64,000 nucleotides of DNA from Phaenicophaeus curvirostris (GCF_032191515.1 NC_091392.1:157324105-157388104), one strand, 5' to 3'. Shown: positions 26,401 to 38,291, counted from the first letter of the stretch. A program made the numbers and translations. Notes: generated from the sequence alone by a model not told the origin.

Positions 26401-26789
26401 AATTCAGCATCTGTGCTCTCAGATTTGTTGGGATGCTTGGATGCATTCATTTCAATGAGTTGCACCAAGAGCAAAGTGGCCTGATGGCCCAGAGTGCAGT
26501 GGCCTGTTTGTGTTGGTTTCTAGCACTATGTAACGCCTGCAGTGCTGTTCTGTGGGCTCATTTCTAGCTGGCTTTCTCCAAGATGTGCCTCCTGCACAAC
26601 AGCCTCAACAGAACCTGTATGCTGCTGCCTGTGGTCGAGCTGCAGGACATGACAGTTTGCAGGGTGGCTCGGGCTCTGGCCCTTAGTGTGCCTGCCCTGC
26701 CTCTAAGCCAGGACTAAGGTGTCCTGTTGCTGGAAATGAATTGTTGCAGTTCTGAGGGACCCTCTCCAGAGAGACGCATCAAGTGAGAC
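20441..26789. other. Intergenic stretch downstream of RAP2A
   Basis: There are 6.3 kb with no exon, RNA gene or CR1 copy that I can recognise. It is AT-rich up to about 25 kb, then gradually more GC-rich. It holds a GT microsatellite at 23689-23707. Open frames up to 116 codons (for example 22138-22488) occur in both strands, but none shows a familiar domain or splice context. An acceptor-like CATCCTCCACAG at 21500-21511 has no coding continuation worth calling. Confidence 0.7.
23689..23707 (+). repeat. (GT)n microsatellite with adjoining A/TA tract
   Basis: Around nine GT units preceded by TATATAC and followed by nine adenines and a short TATATAT run. Simple-sequence compound repeat. Confidence 0.9.
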
Positions 26790-28050
26790 CTGATCACACA
26801 GCTCACACAAGAAAACCATGTGATTGACATGGTTTTGTGACAGGCAGGTCCTCCAAAATCACCTGATCTCCATCTATGACAAGGTTACCCACATAATGTA
26901 TGAGGGAAAGGATGTGGATAGAGTGTACTTGGACTTCAGTAAAGCATTTGACACCTTATCTCACAGGATTTTGCTTGAGAAACTGGATTCCACTGGCCTG
27001 GAAAGGCGCACCCTCTACTGGGTAAGATTCGCTTGAGGGCCAGGCCCAAAGAGTGGTGGTAAATGGACTTAAATCCAGTTGGAGGTGGTCACAAGTGGTC
27101 TCCCCAGGGCTCAGTGCTGGGTCCAGTTCTGTTCAATATCTTTATCAATGATCTGGATAAAGGGATTGAACATATCCTTAGTACAATCGTGGATGACAAG
27201 AAGCTGGGTGGAAGTGTGGATCTGCTGGAGGATTGGGAGGCTCTACAGAGGGATCTGAACAGGCAGGATTGATGGGCTGAGACCAATGGGATGAGGTTTA
27301 ACAAGGCCAAAGGCTGAGCCCTGCACTTGGGACACAACAACCCAGTGCAACAGGCTTGGGTAAGAGTGGCTGGAAAGTTGCCAGGCAGAGAAGGACCTGG
27401 GGGTGTTGGTTGACAGTGACTGAACATGAACCAGCAGTGTGCCCAGGTGGCCAAGAAGGCCAATGGCATCTTGGCTTGTATCAGAAACGGCGTGACCGTC
27501 AGGATCAGGGAAATGATTCTCCCTCTGTACTCTGCACTGCTGAGGCCTCACCTCAATCCTGTGTTCAGTTTTGAGGCCCTCACTACAAGAAAAGCACTGA
27601 GGTCCTGGAGCGAGTCCAGAGAAGGGCAATGAAGCTGGTGAAGGGTCTGGAGCACAAGTCTTATAAGGAGCGACTGAGGGAACTGGAGCAGTTTAGCCTC
27701 CAGAAGAGGAGGCTGCAGGAAGACCTTATCACTGTCTACAACTACCTGAAAGGAAGTTGTAGAGAGGTGGGTGTTTGTCTCTTCTCTCAGATGATAGGAG
27801 ATAAGACAAGAGGGAACGGCCTCAAGTTGCACCAGGGGAGGTTTGAATTAAACATTAGGAAAAATTTCTTCACTCGAAGTATCATCAGTCACTGGCACAG
27901 GCTGCCCAGGGAGGTGGTTAAATTGCTATCCCTAGAGGTATTTAAAAAACAGGTAAATGAAGTGCTTAGGGATATGGTTTAGTAGTGTACAGGTACAGTT
28001 GGACTCTATGATCTCTTAAGTTTTTTCTAACCTAGCGATTCTATGATTCT
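26790..28050 (+). mobile_element. CR1 LINE, 1.26 kb, plus strand
   Basis: This is the longest plus-strand copy and spans much of the ORF2 reverse transcriptase to the 3' tail. Recognisable blocks in order are HLISIYDKVT (26870s), YLDFSKAFDT with the first catalytic Asp (26920s), SPQGSVLGPVLFNIFINDLD (27090s), and VDDKKLGGSVDLLE where FADD has become IVDD (27190s). Next come LPLYSALLRPHLNPVF, split by frame, and a last 117-residue open segment 27629-27982 ending VNEVLRDMV, the normal ORF2 end. Stops at about 27036 and 27272 and further frameshifts show it is inactive. The 3' end is CTAGCGATTCTATGATTCT. It is diverged, older than the group at 30-41 kb. Confidence 0.97.
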
Positions 28051-28570
28051 ACAACATGCAGAAGTCAGTTCCCTACTCAGAGATGTTCATGCTGTGCAAA
28101 GACGACTTGGCCCCCTGCAAGTCCCTGAGAGTGCAGGAGGTGATAGGACACCTTGCATCTGGATAGCACATAGGACGTTTTCTTTCTCTTTGAATGTCTC
28201 TACTACCACATCTGAGGTTTTTGGAAGTACAGGCTATTTCTCATCATCCCCATCTCTCAATAGGCACAACTTAACTGCTGTCTGGCAAAACACTCAGGCT
28301 ATTCTAATAATGATTGAAGCAACTGGCTGAGACCATGAGCAGGCGTTTTTCCTTTAGTTAACTGAACAGTCATGGAGACCCGAGGATTTCTGAGGCTCCT
28401 ACAGGAGAGCCAAATTAAAATTTAGTGAAACTTGGCAAGGCTCCTCATCTAGTGATTACAGTACAACAACATTTTAAATGTTCTGCCAGGACCACTCCTA
28501 TGCTGATGGTAAAAGCAGGCTTTTGAAGGCCTATCTTAAAAGTCTGTAAAAAATAAAATGTTCTGGTAAT
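28051..28570. other. Spacer between two CR1 copies
   Basis: 520 bases of unique-looking sequence between two CR1 copies of opposite orientation whose 3' ends face each other. Nothing recognised in it. Confidence 0.6.
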
Positions 28571-29432
28571 ATAGAATCATAGAATTGTTTGAGCTGGAAG
28601 GGATCTTAGAGATCAATCAGTTCTAACCCCCCTGCCACTAGATCAGGCTGCCCAAGGCCCCATCCAACCTGGCCTTGAACACCTCCAGGGATGGGGCAGC
28701 CACACCTTCCCTGGGCAACCTGTGCTAGTGTCTCACCACTCTCATGATGAAGAAATTCCTCTTTACATCTAGCCTAAATCTGCCCCTCTCCAGTTTTTAC
28801 CCATTGCCCTTGTCCTGTCACTACAAGCCTCTGTGAACAGTCCCTCCCCAGACTTAAAACTTGTAGCCCCTTCAGGTACTGGAAGGTTGCTACGAGGTCT
28901 CCTCGGAGCCTGCTCTTCTCCAGGCTGAACAATCTCTCTCAGCCTATCATCATATAGAGGTGCTCCAGCCCTCTGATCATCTTTGTAGCCCTCCTCTGGA
29001 CCTGTTCCAACAGTTCCATCTCCTTCTTATGTTGAGGATTCCAGAACTGCACACAGTGTTCTTGATGAGGTCTCACAAGAGAGAAATAGAGGGGCAGAAT
29101 CCCCTCCGTTGACCTGCTGACCACGCTTCTTTTGAAGCAGCCCAGGATGCAGTTGGCCTTCTGGGCTGCAAGGACACACTGCTGACTCATGTCAGGCTTC
29201 TCATTGACCAGCACCCCCATGTCCTTCTCTGCAGGGCAGCTCTCAATCACATCATCCCCTAGCCTGTACTGAAATCACGGATTGCCCTGACCCAGGCGCA
29301 GGACCTTGCACTTGTCCTCGTTGAACCTCATGAGGTTCTCACAGACCCACTTCTCCACCCTCTCCAGGTCCCTCTGGATAACATCCTGTCCTTTTGGTGT
29401 GGCAACTGCACCACTCAGCTTGTTGTCATCCC
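28571..29432 (-). mobile_element. CR1 LINE, 0.86 kb, minus strand, older subfamily
   Basis: It begins with ATAGAATCATAGAATTG (tail) and contains the 3' UTR without the GTTTGATAGG block, as in the copy at 12445. ORF2 is partly open on the minus strand over 28939-29250 (AEKDMGVLVNEKPDMSQQCV, then VQFWNPQHKKEMELLEQVQRR), which is the C-terminal CR1 region. The 5' truncation is near TTGTTGTCATCCCCTG, within the block encoding the RT catalytic region. The residues ahead of it read as SGAVATP-type sequence, characteristic of this CR1 branch rather than the SVDLLEG branch seen elsewhere in the window. Confidence 0.95.
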
Positions 29433-30143
29433 CTGAATATTTCTAAGAAGTTAATAGTTGATCCTCAGTTAAAGCAAAGTTAGTTTCCAGATAAAACTGT
29501 TTTTCTGACTTCTTTCTTTCATACACCTATTGTAAAAAGGCTTTAGAAAAGGTGAGCACTTGCTTTTCTGTTAGCTGAGTGCTTTAAAGGTGAGTTGAAC
29601 TCGGGACCCTAGGGGCAAAGGACCTCAAGTGACTTGTCCTTCCCAGGTTTCTCCTGTTGCAGCAGAGGGACACCTTTGGGCGCGTATCATGTTCAAGTCA
29701 GGAAATAAGAAATATTTTCTTCTGCTGATACTTGACAGATCCTTTTCTGGTCGCGCTTATAAACTTTATCATCAGCTTCTTGTTTTAATGTGCTAACAAG
29801 CTTGTGTGGTGACATTTGTTTAAAAAAACATAATTTTTTTGGCTTCCCTTTGTTTAGTTTATAGTCTACAGTTAATATTTATATCATCCTCTCAATCAGC
29901 GATCTTTAAAATCTGAAGTAAAAGGGATGTGTTACATCCTCATCTCATACTTTTGGAAAGGAAGTCATAGGGACAGTTATTCGTCTGAAGGAGACTTCTA
30001 TGGCAAAATGGATTCACAAACTCATGTCTTTGAGTGACATTCCCTCCTGTAGTAACAGTAAATGACAATAAAGAAAAAAACTCTGAAACTAAAGGAACTT
30101 GAAAAACTATTGAGTTTGGAACTACTCTGCTTTTAAGTGCATC
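29433..30143. other. Spacer without recognised features
   Basis: 710 bases, AT-rich, between two minus-strand CR1 copies. No repeat, exon or structured RNA recognised. Confidence 0.6.
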
Positions 30144-31276
30144 AGAATCATAGAATCACCCGGTTGGAAGAGACCCACTGGATCATCGAGTCCAACCATT
30201 CCCACCAATCTCTAAACCATGCCCCTCAGTACCTCATCCACCCGCACCTTAAGCACCTCCAGGGAAGGCAAGTCAACCACTTCCCTGGGCAGACGGTTCC
30301 ATTGCCTAATGACCCTTTCAGTGAAGAACTTTTTCCTTATGTCTAGCCTGAACCTCCCCTGGCGGAGCTTGAGGCCATTCCTTCTTGTCCTGTCCCCTGT
30401 CACTTGGGTGAAGACACCAGCTCCCTCCTCTCCACAACCTCCCTTCAGGTAGTTGTAGAGAGCAATGAGGTCTCCCCTCAGCCTCCTCTTCTCCAGGCTA
30501 AACAACCCCAGCTCTCTCAGTCGCTCCTCATAAGACTTGTGCTCCAGCCCCTTCACCAGCTTCGTTGCTCTTCTCTGGACTCTCTCCAGAGCCTCAACAT
30601 CCTTCTTGTGGTGAGGGGCCCAGAACTGAACACAGTATTCGAGGAGCGGTCTCACCAGTGCCGAGTACAGAGGGAGGATAACCTCCCTGGACCTGCTGGT
30701 CACGCCGTTTCTGATACAAGCCAAGATGCCATTGGCCTTCTTGGCCACCTGGGCACACTGCTGGCTCATGTTCAGTCGCTGTCAACCAACACCCCCAGGT
30801 CCCTCTCCTCCAGGCAGCTTTCCAGCCAGACTTCTCCTAGTCTGTAGCACTGCATAGGGTTGTTGTGCCCCAAGTGCAGGACCTGGCATTTGGCCTTGTT
30901 AAACCTCATGCCATTGGTCTCAGCCCAGCGGTCCAGCCTGTTCAGATCCCTTTGCAGAGCCTCCCTACCCTCCAGCAGATCGACACTTCCACCCAGCTTA
31001 GTGTCGTCTGCAAACTTGCTAAGGGTGCACTCAATGCCTTCATCCAGGTCATTGATAAAGACATTGAGCAGGGCTGGACCCAGCACTGAGCCCTGGGGAA
31101 CCCCACTTGTCACTGGCCTCCAGCTGGATTTCACACCATTTCCCACCACTCTCTGGGCCCGGCCAGCCAACCAGTTTTCCACCCAGGAGAGTGTGCGCCT
31201 GTCCAGCCCAGAGGCTGACAGTTTCCACAGCAGAATGCTGTGAGAAACTGTGTCAAAGGCTTTACTAAAGTCCAAG
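30144..31276 (-). mobile_element. CR1 LINE, 1.13 kb, minus strand, young copy
   Basis: It runs from the tail GAATCATAGAATCACCCGG to a 5' truncation inside RT motif A (DFSKAFDTVSHSILLWKL). ORF2 is open in two long segments, 31275-30772 and 30769-30212, that differ only by frame. The first carries GVPQGSVLGPALLNVFINDL and the catalytic FADDTKLGG. The second begins at MSQQCAQVAKKANGILACIR and ends at VDEVLRGMV. Comparison with the copy at 36278-37260 shows one G missing near 30778 (CAGTCGCTGTC against CAGTCGGCTGTC). That single base explains the frame change. The copy is little decayed, so it is a recent insertion for this window. Confidence 0.98.
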
Positions 31277-32823
31277 AATGTCCATATTCAGAATGTAAGG
31301 CAACAGGGGAGGAAAAGAAGGTTATATTGTTTCCATTTGTTATAAAAACTCAAGGCTTTGATTTTTCTTCTTCCCTTGCCTGAAAAATCCCAGTGAAATA
31401 AGAAGTAACTCTGTAAGTCTAGTACTTATAAAAATAGAGCGGGTAAATATAAACTCTGCTGCAGCCCTTTTAGTGCTGTGTGTGGCAAAAGAGACAAAAA
31501 GCATTTCAAGCACTCAGATGGGGAATCTCCTGGAAAGGGACAGCCTGAATAGAGCTGGGCTTTGTGATGCCAGGGAAACAGGAGGTCAGGCTTAGTAAAT
31601 TGGCTAGAATTATTTTTAAAGGACTGCTATAAACAGCAAAGGGTGCATTTCTGTGTAACTGCACATTTCTGCTCGCAACGGTAGTGATTAGAGGGAATAT
31701 AAGATGCTTTTTGGGGAGGGAGAGTCTTCACATTCTGGCTGGGTAGATGGGAAACAGGGAAGCAAGGAGGGAACTAGTCTCTGACACACATCTTGGATCT
31801 ACATGCTGAGTGTTTTTCCTGATCCTTAAGTAGTGGGGGAGAAGGAAAAAACAGCAATCTTTTGTGAACTTGCTCTTGGAGGCTACATACATAAAAGCAA
31901 CCTCACCAGTCTGTTTGGGAGAATGGTGATGAATAGCGAGCCCCTCTGGAGACTCTCCAGCCCTTAGCCAGGGAGGCAGATCTTCCTACAGCCAATTATT
32001 TTAGTGACAAGCATGGTGTGCTCCACCTTATGAGCGCAAGGGATAGCCTGAATGGACTGAGGAAAGAGTGATTCCACAGACAGATTTTGGTTGTCATGCA
32101 AAACCCAGCAGAAATATGAAAAAAAAACCTTTTTAATAATATTAACTGCTTTTACTCATGGAGAAATTTGCTGCTGGAGAGGGAGCAACAAGAAAATGGC
32201 CGCAGGAGAGAAGTCAACGTGTGAACTTCCCCCAGAGAAATGATGGCAATCCAATGAAATCCACAAAAAAAAAAACCCAAAAACCCAAACCTCTAAATGA
32301 TTTTTGTTTCCTAAGGAGGAAAGAAAAAACAATAGCTGAAATACCAGTTCTCACCATCAAAATTGCCTGCATCTGAGAGCTGCTCTGAAGGGTCCTTGTG
32401 AGGTGATTCAAGCAGACAGTTTCCACAGGTGTGTACTGTAGGGAAATGCTTTCTTACAGCTACTAGGAACAATTTTTAAAAAAAACCCTAACATTTTCAG
32501 GTTGTGGCCAGCTGAATCAGTTGCCTGAAATGGCCTTCAAGAGGAAAAAAAAAAAAAGATAAAAGAAACTTAACCTTGTTTCAGACTCATGCGCCTTTGA
32601 ATTGGGCAAGGAGGAAGAAGGTACACGCAGAATTATCTTCGCAGATGAGGCTATGAAAGATTTTTGATGTTCTCAAGCCAGGCCTGGTGATACACGGCTG
32701 ACCCTGCCAAGGGAGGGTTTGACCCTAGACTGAACAGAGAAGGTAAAGAGATAAAGAGGAAGAAACACCAGAGGAGCTACAAGGTCCAGGTGGGAGAGCA
32801 CCATGGCAGAGCCAGTGTGGATA
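31277..32823. other. Intergenic spacer
   Basis: 1.5 kb of mixed composition with short A-runs near 32264 and 32548. No gene or repeat body recognised. The short open frames (up to 72 codons) look like chance. Confidence 0.6.
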
Positions 32824-32982
32824 TCATAGAATCATAGAATCACCAGGTTGGAAAAGACCCACCGGATCATCGAGTCCAACCATTCCCATCAATCACTAAA
32901 CCATGCCCCTCAGCACCTCATCCACCCGTCCCTTAAACACCTCCAGGGAAGGGGACTCAACCACCTCCCTGGGCAGCCTGTT
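32824..32982 (-). mobile_element. CR1 3' end, about 160 bp, minus strand
   Basis: It has the tail TCATAGAATCATAGAATCACC, the 3' UTR with GATCATCGAGTCCAACC, and the last codons of ORF2, cut off after GGGCAGCCTG. It belongs to the young group (ACTAAACCATGCCCCTCAG present). It is severely 5'-truncated, as is usual for CR1 retrotransposition. Confidence 0.95.
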
Positions 32983-34125
32983 GGAGGTCCCTGTCAGTCT
33001 CCTGCCTGGGGCTGCCCACTCACTGGGCAATAAATGCGAGAGCCTGTTCTCCTTGCTGATGGAAAACCACCAGCAGTCAGGGCTCTGGTCCTCTGTCTGT
33101 ACCAGTGTGTGGCTGTGTCGTGGGATGCACTCTGATGTGCCACCTTGTGATGAAAGACTTGTGTGACAAATACATTATAGTTTTGTTTGTAACCTATTAA
33201 GTGAAGGTTGTGGTCAGAGAGACTCTTGTGCCTGCAGCCTGAGCAAGGGACCCAGTCATTTTGCAAAAGGTGCCAGTATGTCCTTGCTTTCTTCTTCTTT
33301 GTTAAAGCAGGATCTTTGCTTTTCATAGCGGAGAGAGTGGGTACGAGCTCCACTGAGCCCAAATGTAAAACCTGCACTCACCAACTATCACACAGGCAAT
33401 AATTATTAAAAACTAGAAGCAGCAAAGCATGACTTCCCTGTTTGACCTCCTCCAAACAGAGTCAGCAGGGGTGTCCTTAAGTGGGTGACAGGAGCTGGGC
33501 TTTCTATTTCATTGTGCTTTCTCCTTATATATATTCAAGCTAAAAGCAGCTTTCATCAAAGCACTCACAGACACTGCACTTTCTCCCTTTTACATGAGCG
33601 CTAAGTTTTAGTGACAACGTGCTGCCTCCTTTCCCCACTCAACGCCTTTTGAATGAATCCTTCCAGCCCAGAAGATGCTCGTTTAATGTTTGCTGTGAGT
33701 GTTGCTGGTGCTAATTAAGATTCACAGCACCGAGGCAGTGTTGATGGGATGCAAGGTCACAGGGTGTATCTATTCCCTGATTGAGCATGGCTTTTGGAAG
33801 AAACTTCCTTTTGCCAGCACTTGACATGAATTTGAAATTCACTTCTAATGCCTGTTCTGTAGGCGTTTGAAATCCACTGTTTTGCAATCCCTCCTGCTGG
33901 TTGTCTTTCTGGGTAGCAAATGTGCCATATGCCTTTGCAGGCTGCCCTTCTCTCTGCAAGCCTCTTCCATGGCCACAGGATGGGAAATATCGAGCTTCTC
34001 CCACCTGGAGCTACCCTGGACATTCATGAACATGGATCAAGTGAGTGCTGAGTCTTCAAGGCTGGCTGTTCGACTGACTGTCACCATGGAAAATAGTACA
34101 GCTAGTGTTGAACAGGGGATACACC
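32983..34125. other. Intergenic spacer
   Basis: 1.1 kb between CR1 copies of opposite orientation. Open frames on both strands reach 127 codons (33377-32994, minus), which overlaps the CR1 edge and has no recognisable domain. A coding gene is not supported. Confidence 0.6.
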
Positions 34126-34386
34126 CAAGTGCTCCCAGTGGTCCAGCCCTGTTCAATGTCTGTATCAGTGACCTGGATGAAGGCATTAAGTGCACCCTTA
34201 GCAAGTTTGCAGACAACACTAAGCTGGGTGGAAGTGTTGATCTGCTGGAGGGTCGGGAGGCTCTGCAAAGGGATCTGAACAGGCTGGACCACTGGGCTGT
34301 GTCCAATGGCATAGTGTTTGATAGGAATGGTTGGACTCGATGATCTCGTCGGTCTTTTCCAACCTAGTGATTCTATGAGTCTATGA
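34126..34386 (+). mobile_element. CR1 LINE with internal deletion, plus strand
   Basis: The left part is RT sequence: SGPALFNVCISDLDEGIKCT, then the catalytic motif read as FADN instead of FADD, then LGGSVDLLEGREALQRDLNR. At about 34307-34312 (CAATGGCATAGTGTTTG) it passes directly into the 3' UTR end (GTTTGATAGGAATGG) and the tail GATTCTATGAGTCTATGA. Against the copy at 30144-31276, roughly 690 bases are missing: the C-terminal part of ORF2 and the upstream 3' UTR. A GGCAT shared by both sides in intact copies could have guided the deletion. Confidence 0.93.
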
Positions 34387-36277
34387 AATGCCGATCCTAT
34401 TTACACCACAGAAACCTGCTAAGGAGTTTATTTTCCCATTACTCCCGCTGTGCTGTGCTGGGCCCTCTTCAGCGCTAACAGCTCTGGGACTTGGTCAGCA
34501 AAAACACACCTGGCAGAAGAGCTTGCTGGCGCTGTTGAAGTTGTCATTCCCATTTGCTCAGTAAAGGTACTCAAGGCACAGAAATGGCAAGAGCGGACAA
34601 AAGATGTTTCTAATTATCAACTGAAACAGGCAAGAGACAAAGCAGGAGGAAAAAATCATTCACTTTAATGCAGAGAGAGGTGAGGAATAGGGTATGCTCT
34701 CCTTCTGAACGGACAACAGTGATTAATAGAGCTGTTAATGGCCTAGAATTGCAGTACAGGGGCAGGATTGACTGGTCACAAAATATATAGCTAGCTTCAT
34801 AAATACTGGGGAAGACTGTGGGTCCCTGGGGCTAACTGGGAAAACTAGATACACAGCATAACAGCGGGTGGAAATCCTTTTCGAGGTGCACAGGAAAAGT
34901 ATGATTTAAAAGTTTTCATCACATGCATAGTGTATGTCCTAGACTAATTCAAGTTACTTTGCACTGTATTACGTTCAATAACTTGGCTTCAAAAAAGGCT
35001 GCAGATCTGAAAACTGTGAAACCATTGAGCCTCTTTATAAATTTGTCGTACCCCTACTTGAAATGCTGCAGAGCATTACTCGCATGCCATTTCATGGTGT
35101 ACATCAGAAACAGAAAAATGAGCCAGAGGCAAAAACGAGAAAGATTACACAAAACTTCTGCAGTCAGCAGTGAAAAGATGAGAATTGTTTGAGTTAGATA
35201 TTAAACTAATATGATGACATGAAGAGCTGAAGATGTGACAAACGGTGAGTTGTATAGCAAATGCAGATCCACCGGAGTCTTATAGCAACACCAAAAGGGA
35301 AAATGTCTGAAAACAGCATAAATATAAGGCAGTGGAGTTTATTGCACGTGATAACCACAATCAAGAAATTGATAGCACTGAAATGGGCACATCACTTAAA
35401 TGCATAGTGATGGAGAGGGATAAAAGCACCCATAATACTCCAGAGCTGCCCAAACCAATGTCTTGAAATTGCAGTAGCCACTGCTGGAAACAGGGGAAAA
35501 GAAAAAGTGTGTCAGGTGCTCTGCCTCTGGCGGGATGGTCCAGTGGAAACAGTCCAAAGTAGCTTATATGTTGATGCCAGGAAGAGCACCTGACCCTTCC
35601 TGGTGACCTCCTACCCCAGTGACAGTGACAGCACATGTATGGCACGAATGTGATGAACAGAACCTGAAGGAGATTTAAAGTCCTTCCAGGACTGCTAAGT
35701 ATGCTGGATCTGATTCTGGATAATAAACAAGGAAAACCAGCTTGTTTATAGAAGCAGTAATGCTGAGACCCCAGCTCATTCTGGAAACACAGATGCTGCT
35801 TTGTATTTACTCCTCCTATTATTAATGATCAAAATACTCCGCTAGCTGTTGGGTATCTGGCAACCTGCACTTCTGAGTCAGATCCGTTCAGCACCTGCTC
35901 TGAGCTGGCTCCAGCCTCAGAGCCATCTCCTTGCTGGAAACCTCCACTGAGGAGCCAGCCAGAGGACAAACTGCAGGTCTGCTGATTAAAAGAGAAGTTT
36001 CTCACAAGCAGGTTGGTGCAGTGCTGGCTGTGTGTGCTGTGCCTGTCACTGCACAGCCCTCACAGCTGGGCAGTGCTGTTGGTGATACACTCAGCAGCAG
36101 CTGAGCCAGAAGGCAGAGGTTTCATGGGCATCCCTGGCACAGATGCCCCACTGCTAGCCAAGTTTTGTGTAATGCTGCATCACCAATGGCCTGAGATGTT
36201 CACGCCCTGGCAGCTGCATTGCTGCCTGTGTGTCCTGCCTGCAGCACCTCCCTCCTGCTGCTGCATTTCCCAGGGTG
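34387..36277. other. Intergenic spacer, possible very old LINE trace
   Basis: 1.9 kb with no gene. The part 34980-35180 faintly recalls a LINE ORF2 C-terminus (a TACCCCTACTTGAAATGCTG block, then CATCAGAAACAG, then GAGCCAGAGGCAAAAACG), but the match is too weak to call. The right part, 35850-36270, is more GC-rich with several short open frames and no recognised domain. Confidence 0.5.
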
Positions 36278-37260
36278 TCATGGAATCATAGAATCACCAG
36301 GTTGGAAGAGACCCACTAGATCATCGAGTCCAACCATTCCTATCAAACACTAAACCATGCCCCTCAGCACCTCATCCATCCGTGTCTTAAACACCTCCAG
36401 GGAAGTGAGTCAACCACCTCCCTGAGCAGCCTGTTCCAGTGCCCAATGACCCTTTCCATGAAAAATTTTTTCCTAATGTCCAGCCTAAACCTCCCCTGGC
36501 GGAGCTTGAGGCCATTCCCTCTTGTCCTGTCCCCTGTCACTTGGGAGAAGAGACCAGCTCCCTCCTCTCTACAACCTCCTTTCAGGTAGCTGTAGAGAGT
36601 AATAAGGTCTCCCCTCAGCCTCCTCTTCTCCAGGCTAAACAACCCCAGCTCTCTCAGTCACTCCTCGTAAGACTTGTTCTCCAGCCCCTTCACCAGCTTT
36701 GTTGCTCTTCTCTGGACTCGCTCCAGAGCCTCAACATCCTTCTTGTGGTGAGGAGCCCAGAACTGAACACAGGATTCGAGGAGTGGTCTCACCAGTGCCG
36801 AGTACAGAGGGAGAATAACCTCCTTGGACCTGCTGGTCACGCTGTTTCTGATACAAGCCAAGATGCCATTGGCCTTCTTGGCCACCTGGGCACACTGCTG
36901 GCTCATGTTCAGTCGGCTGTCAACCAACACCCCCAGGTCCCTCTCCTCCAGGCAGCTTTCTAGACAGACTTCTCCTAGTCTGTAGCACTGCACAGGGTTG
37001 TTGTGCCCCAAGTGCAGGACCCGGCACTTGGCCTTGTTAAGCCTCATGCCATTGGTCTCAGCCCAGCGGTCCAGCCTGTTCAGATCCCTTTGCAGAGCCT
37101 CCCTACCCTCCCGCAGATCAACACTTCCACCCAGCTTAGTGTCGTCTGCAAACTTGCTAAGGGTGCCCTCAATGCCTTCATCCAGGTCATTGATAAAGAC
37201 ATTGAGCAGGGCTGGACCCAGCACTGGGCCCTGGGGAACCCCACTTGTCACTGGCCTCCA
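36278..37260 (-). mobile_element. CR1 LINE, 0.98 kb, minus strand, young copy
   Basis: It runs from the tail TCATGGAATCATAGAATCACC to a truncation after CACTGGCCTCCAG, inside the RT region. ORF2 reads in one frame from 37251 to about 36410: TSGVPQGPVLGPALLNVFIN, FADDTKLGGSVDLREG, MSQQCAQVAKKANGILACIR, then VQRRATKLVKGLENKSYEE. The only interruption is a TGA at 36660-36658, where the copy at 30144 has CGA (Arg), a CpG transition. The frame then continues as LFSLEKRRLRGD. A one-base loss near 36405 (GGGAAGTGAGTC against GGGAAGGTGACTC) garbles the last residues. It is otherwise very similar to the 30-kb copy, so both are of similar, recent age. Confidence 0.98.
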
Positions 37261-38291
37261 GTGTTAGTCAAAGGAAAATAGGACAGCACGGGACACACCC
37301 ATGCAAAGAAAGACACAGAAAGACAACGGCAAACCCTTAAATTATAGAGACCTTTGGAGTCCATGGGTCTTGCTTGCTCAACAAGAGTCATATTTTTCAC
37401 TACAAGAAACCACCATGTAACATTAGCTGTATAAGGGGGGAAGGGAGAGGGAATGGCATGTACAGCATCATGAAAATTAAGTTTTTTTTTCTAGGGTGCA
37501 TATCCCTCATCACGTACTGTTAAAGCTAATGAGAAATTGGCAACAATCTCCTGTGTGCATCAAGAAGTCTTAGAGCAAAAAAAGTAAAATAATATATTCT
37601 TAAAACTCATCTAAAAGTATTCAAGTATTTGCACACATGAGACTGGAAAGCTCGTTGCCAGCCTATTCTGTAAGAAGCTAATTTCTGACAACAGCATCAA
37701 AACTTATCTAAGTTTTAAATGCATCTTCTTGGTAAAGAGATGTTGTTCCTGGCTTAGACTTATTCTGATGTATACCATATGCAAAAGGCAGCGCTGACCT
37801 TGTGTGCCAAAAAAAGAGGCTCATTGGGAGCCTTGAGTTATGATGCTGTGCTTACAGGCAAATAAAGATAATTTCTCTGGATTGTTGCTATTTGCTTTAC
37901 TAGGTGCCTCTCAAAGCACTGGAGCATATAATCTGAATGGCCTGGTAGCAGTTCTATAGCAAAATAATTGCTACCCAGTTGGCTGCGATTAATAGCGAGC
38001 AAGCATCAGCCTTGCTGGATGGAGCTGGGCTGAGCATCATCTCAAAAGTCCCCCCAGACAGTTGTCCATGGCTGTGCAAGGGAGAAAGGCTTTATGGTGG
38101 GAGCAATGAGTGGTGTGAGGAGCTTGTGTCTCTGCAGGGAACGAGTTGGCAGCAGCTGACCTGTTTCCAGTGGTCCCACCAGTGCCAAATGGTGGGAAAA
38201 TACAGGCAGGCACGGCCTTCTCTGCAGGATGGGGAGCTTTGTGGTGAAATCCTGGTATCAATAATTTAAGCACTGCCACCTTAAGTGTTGC
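37261..38291. other. Intergenic spacer
   Basis: 1 kb of AT-rich sequence with a GGGGGGAAGGGAGAGGGAAT purine tract near 37434-37453. Nothing else recognised. Confidence 0.6.

Noticed and set aside
30404..30847. 147-codon plus-strand frame, and the similar 174-codon frame at 36439-36963
   Set aside because: Both are antisense frames of CR1 ORF2. They resemble each other only because the CR1 copies do.
33867..34343. 158-codon plus-strand frame that looks like unique sequence fused to RT
   Set aside because: The right half is CR1 RT and the left half is unique non-coding sequence read through by chance. There is no promoter or splice evidence for a fusion gene.
34980..35180. Weak resemblance to LINE ORF2 C-terminal sequence
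   Set aside because: Block matches are short and spaced irregularly. Not enough to call an element without a profile search.
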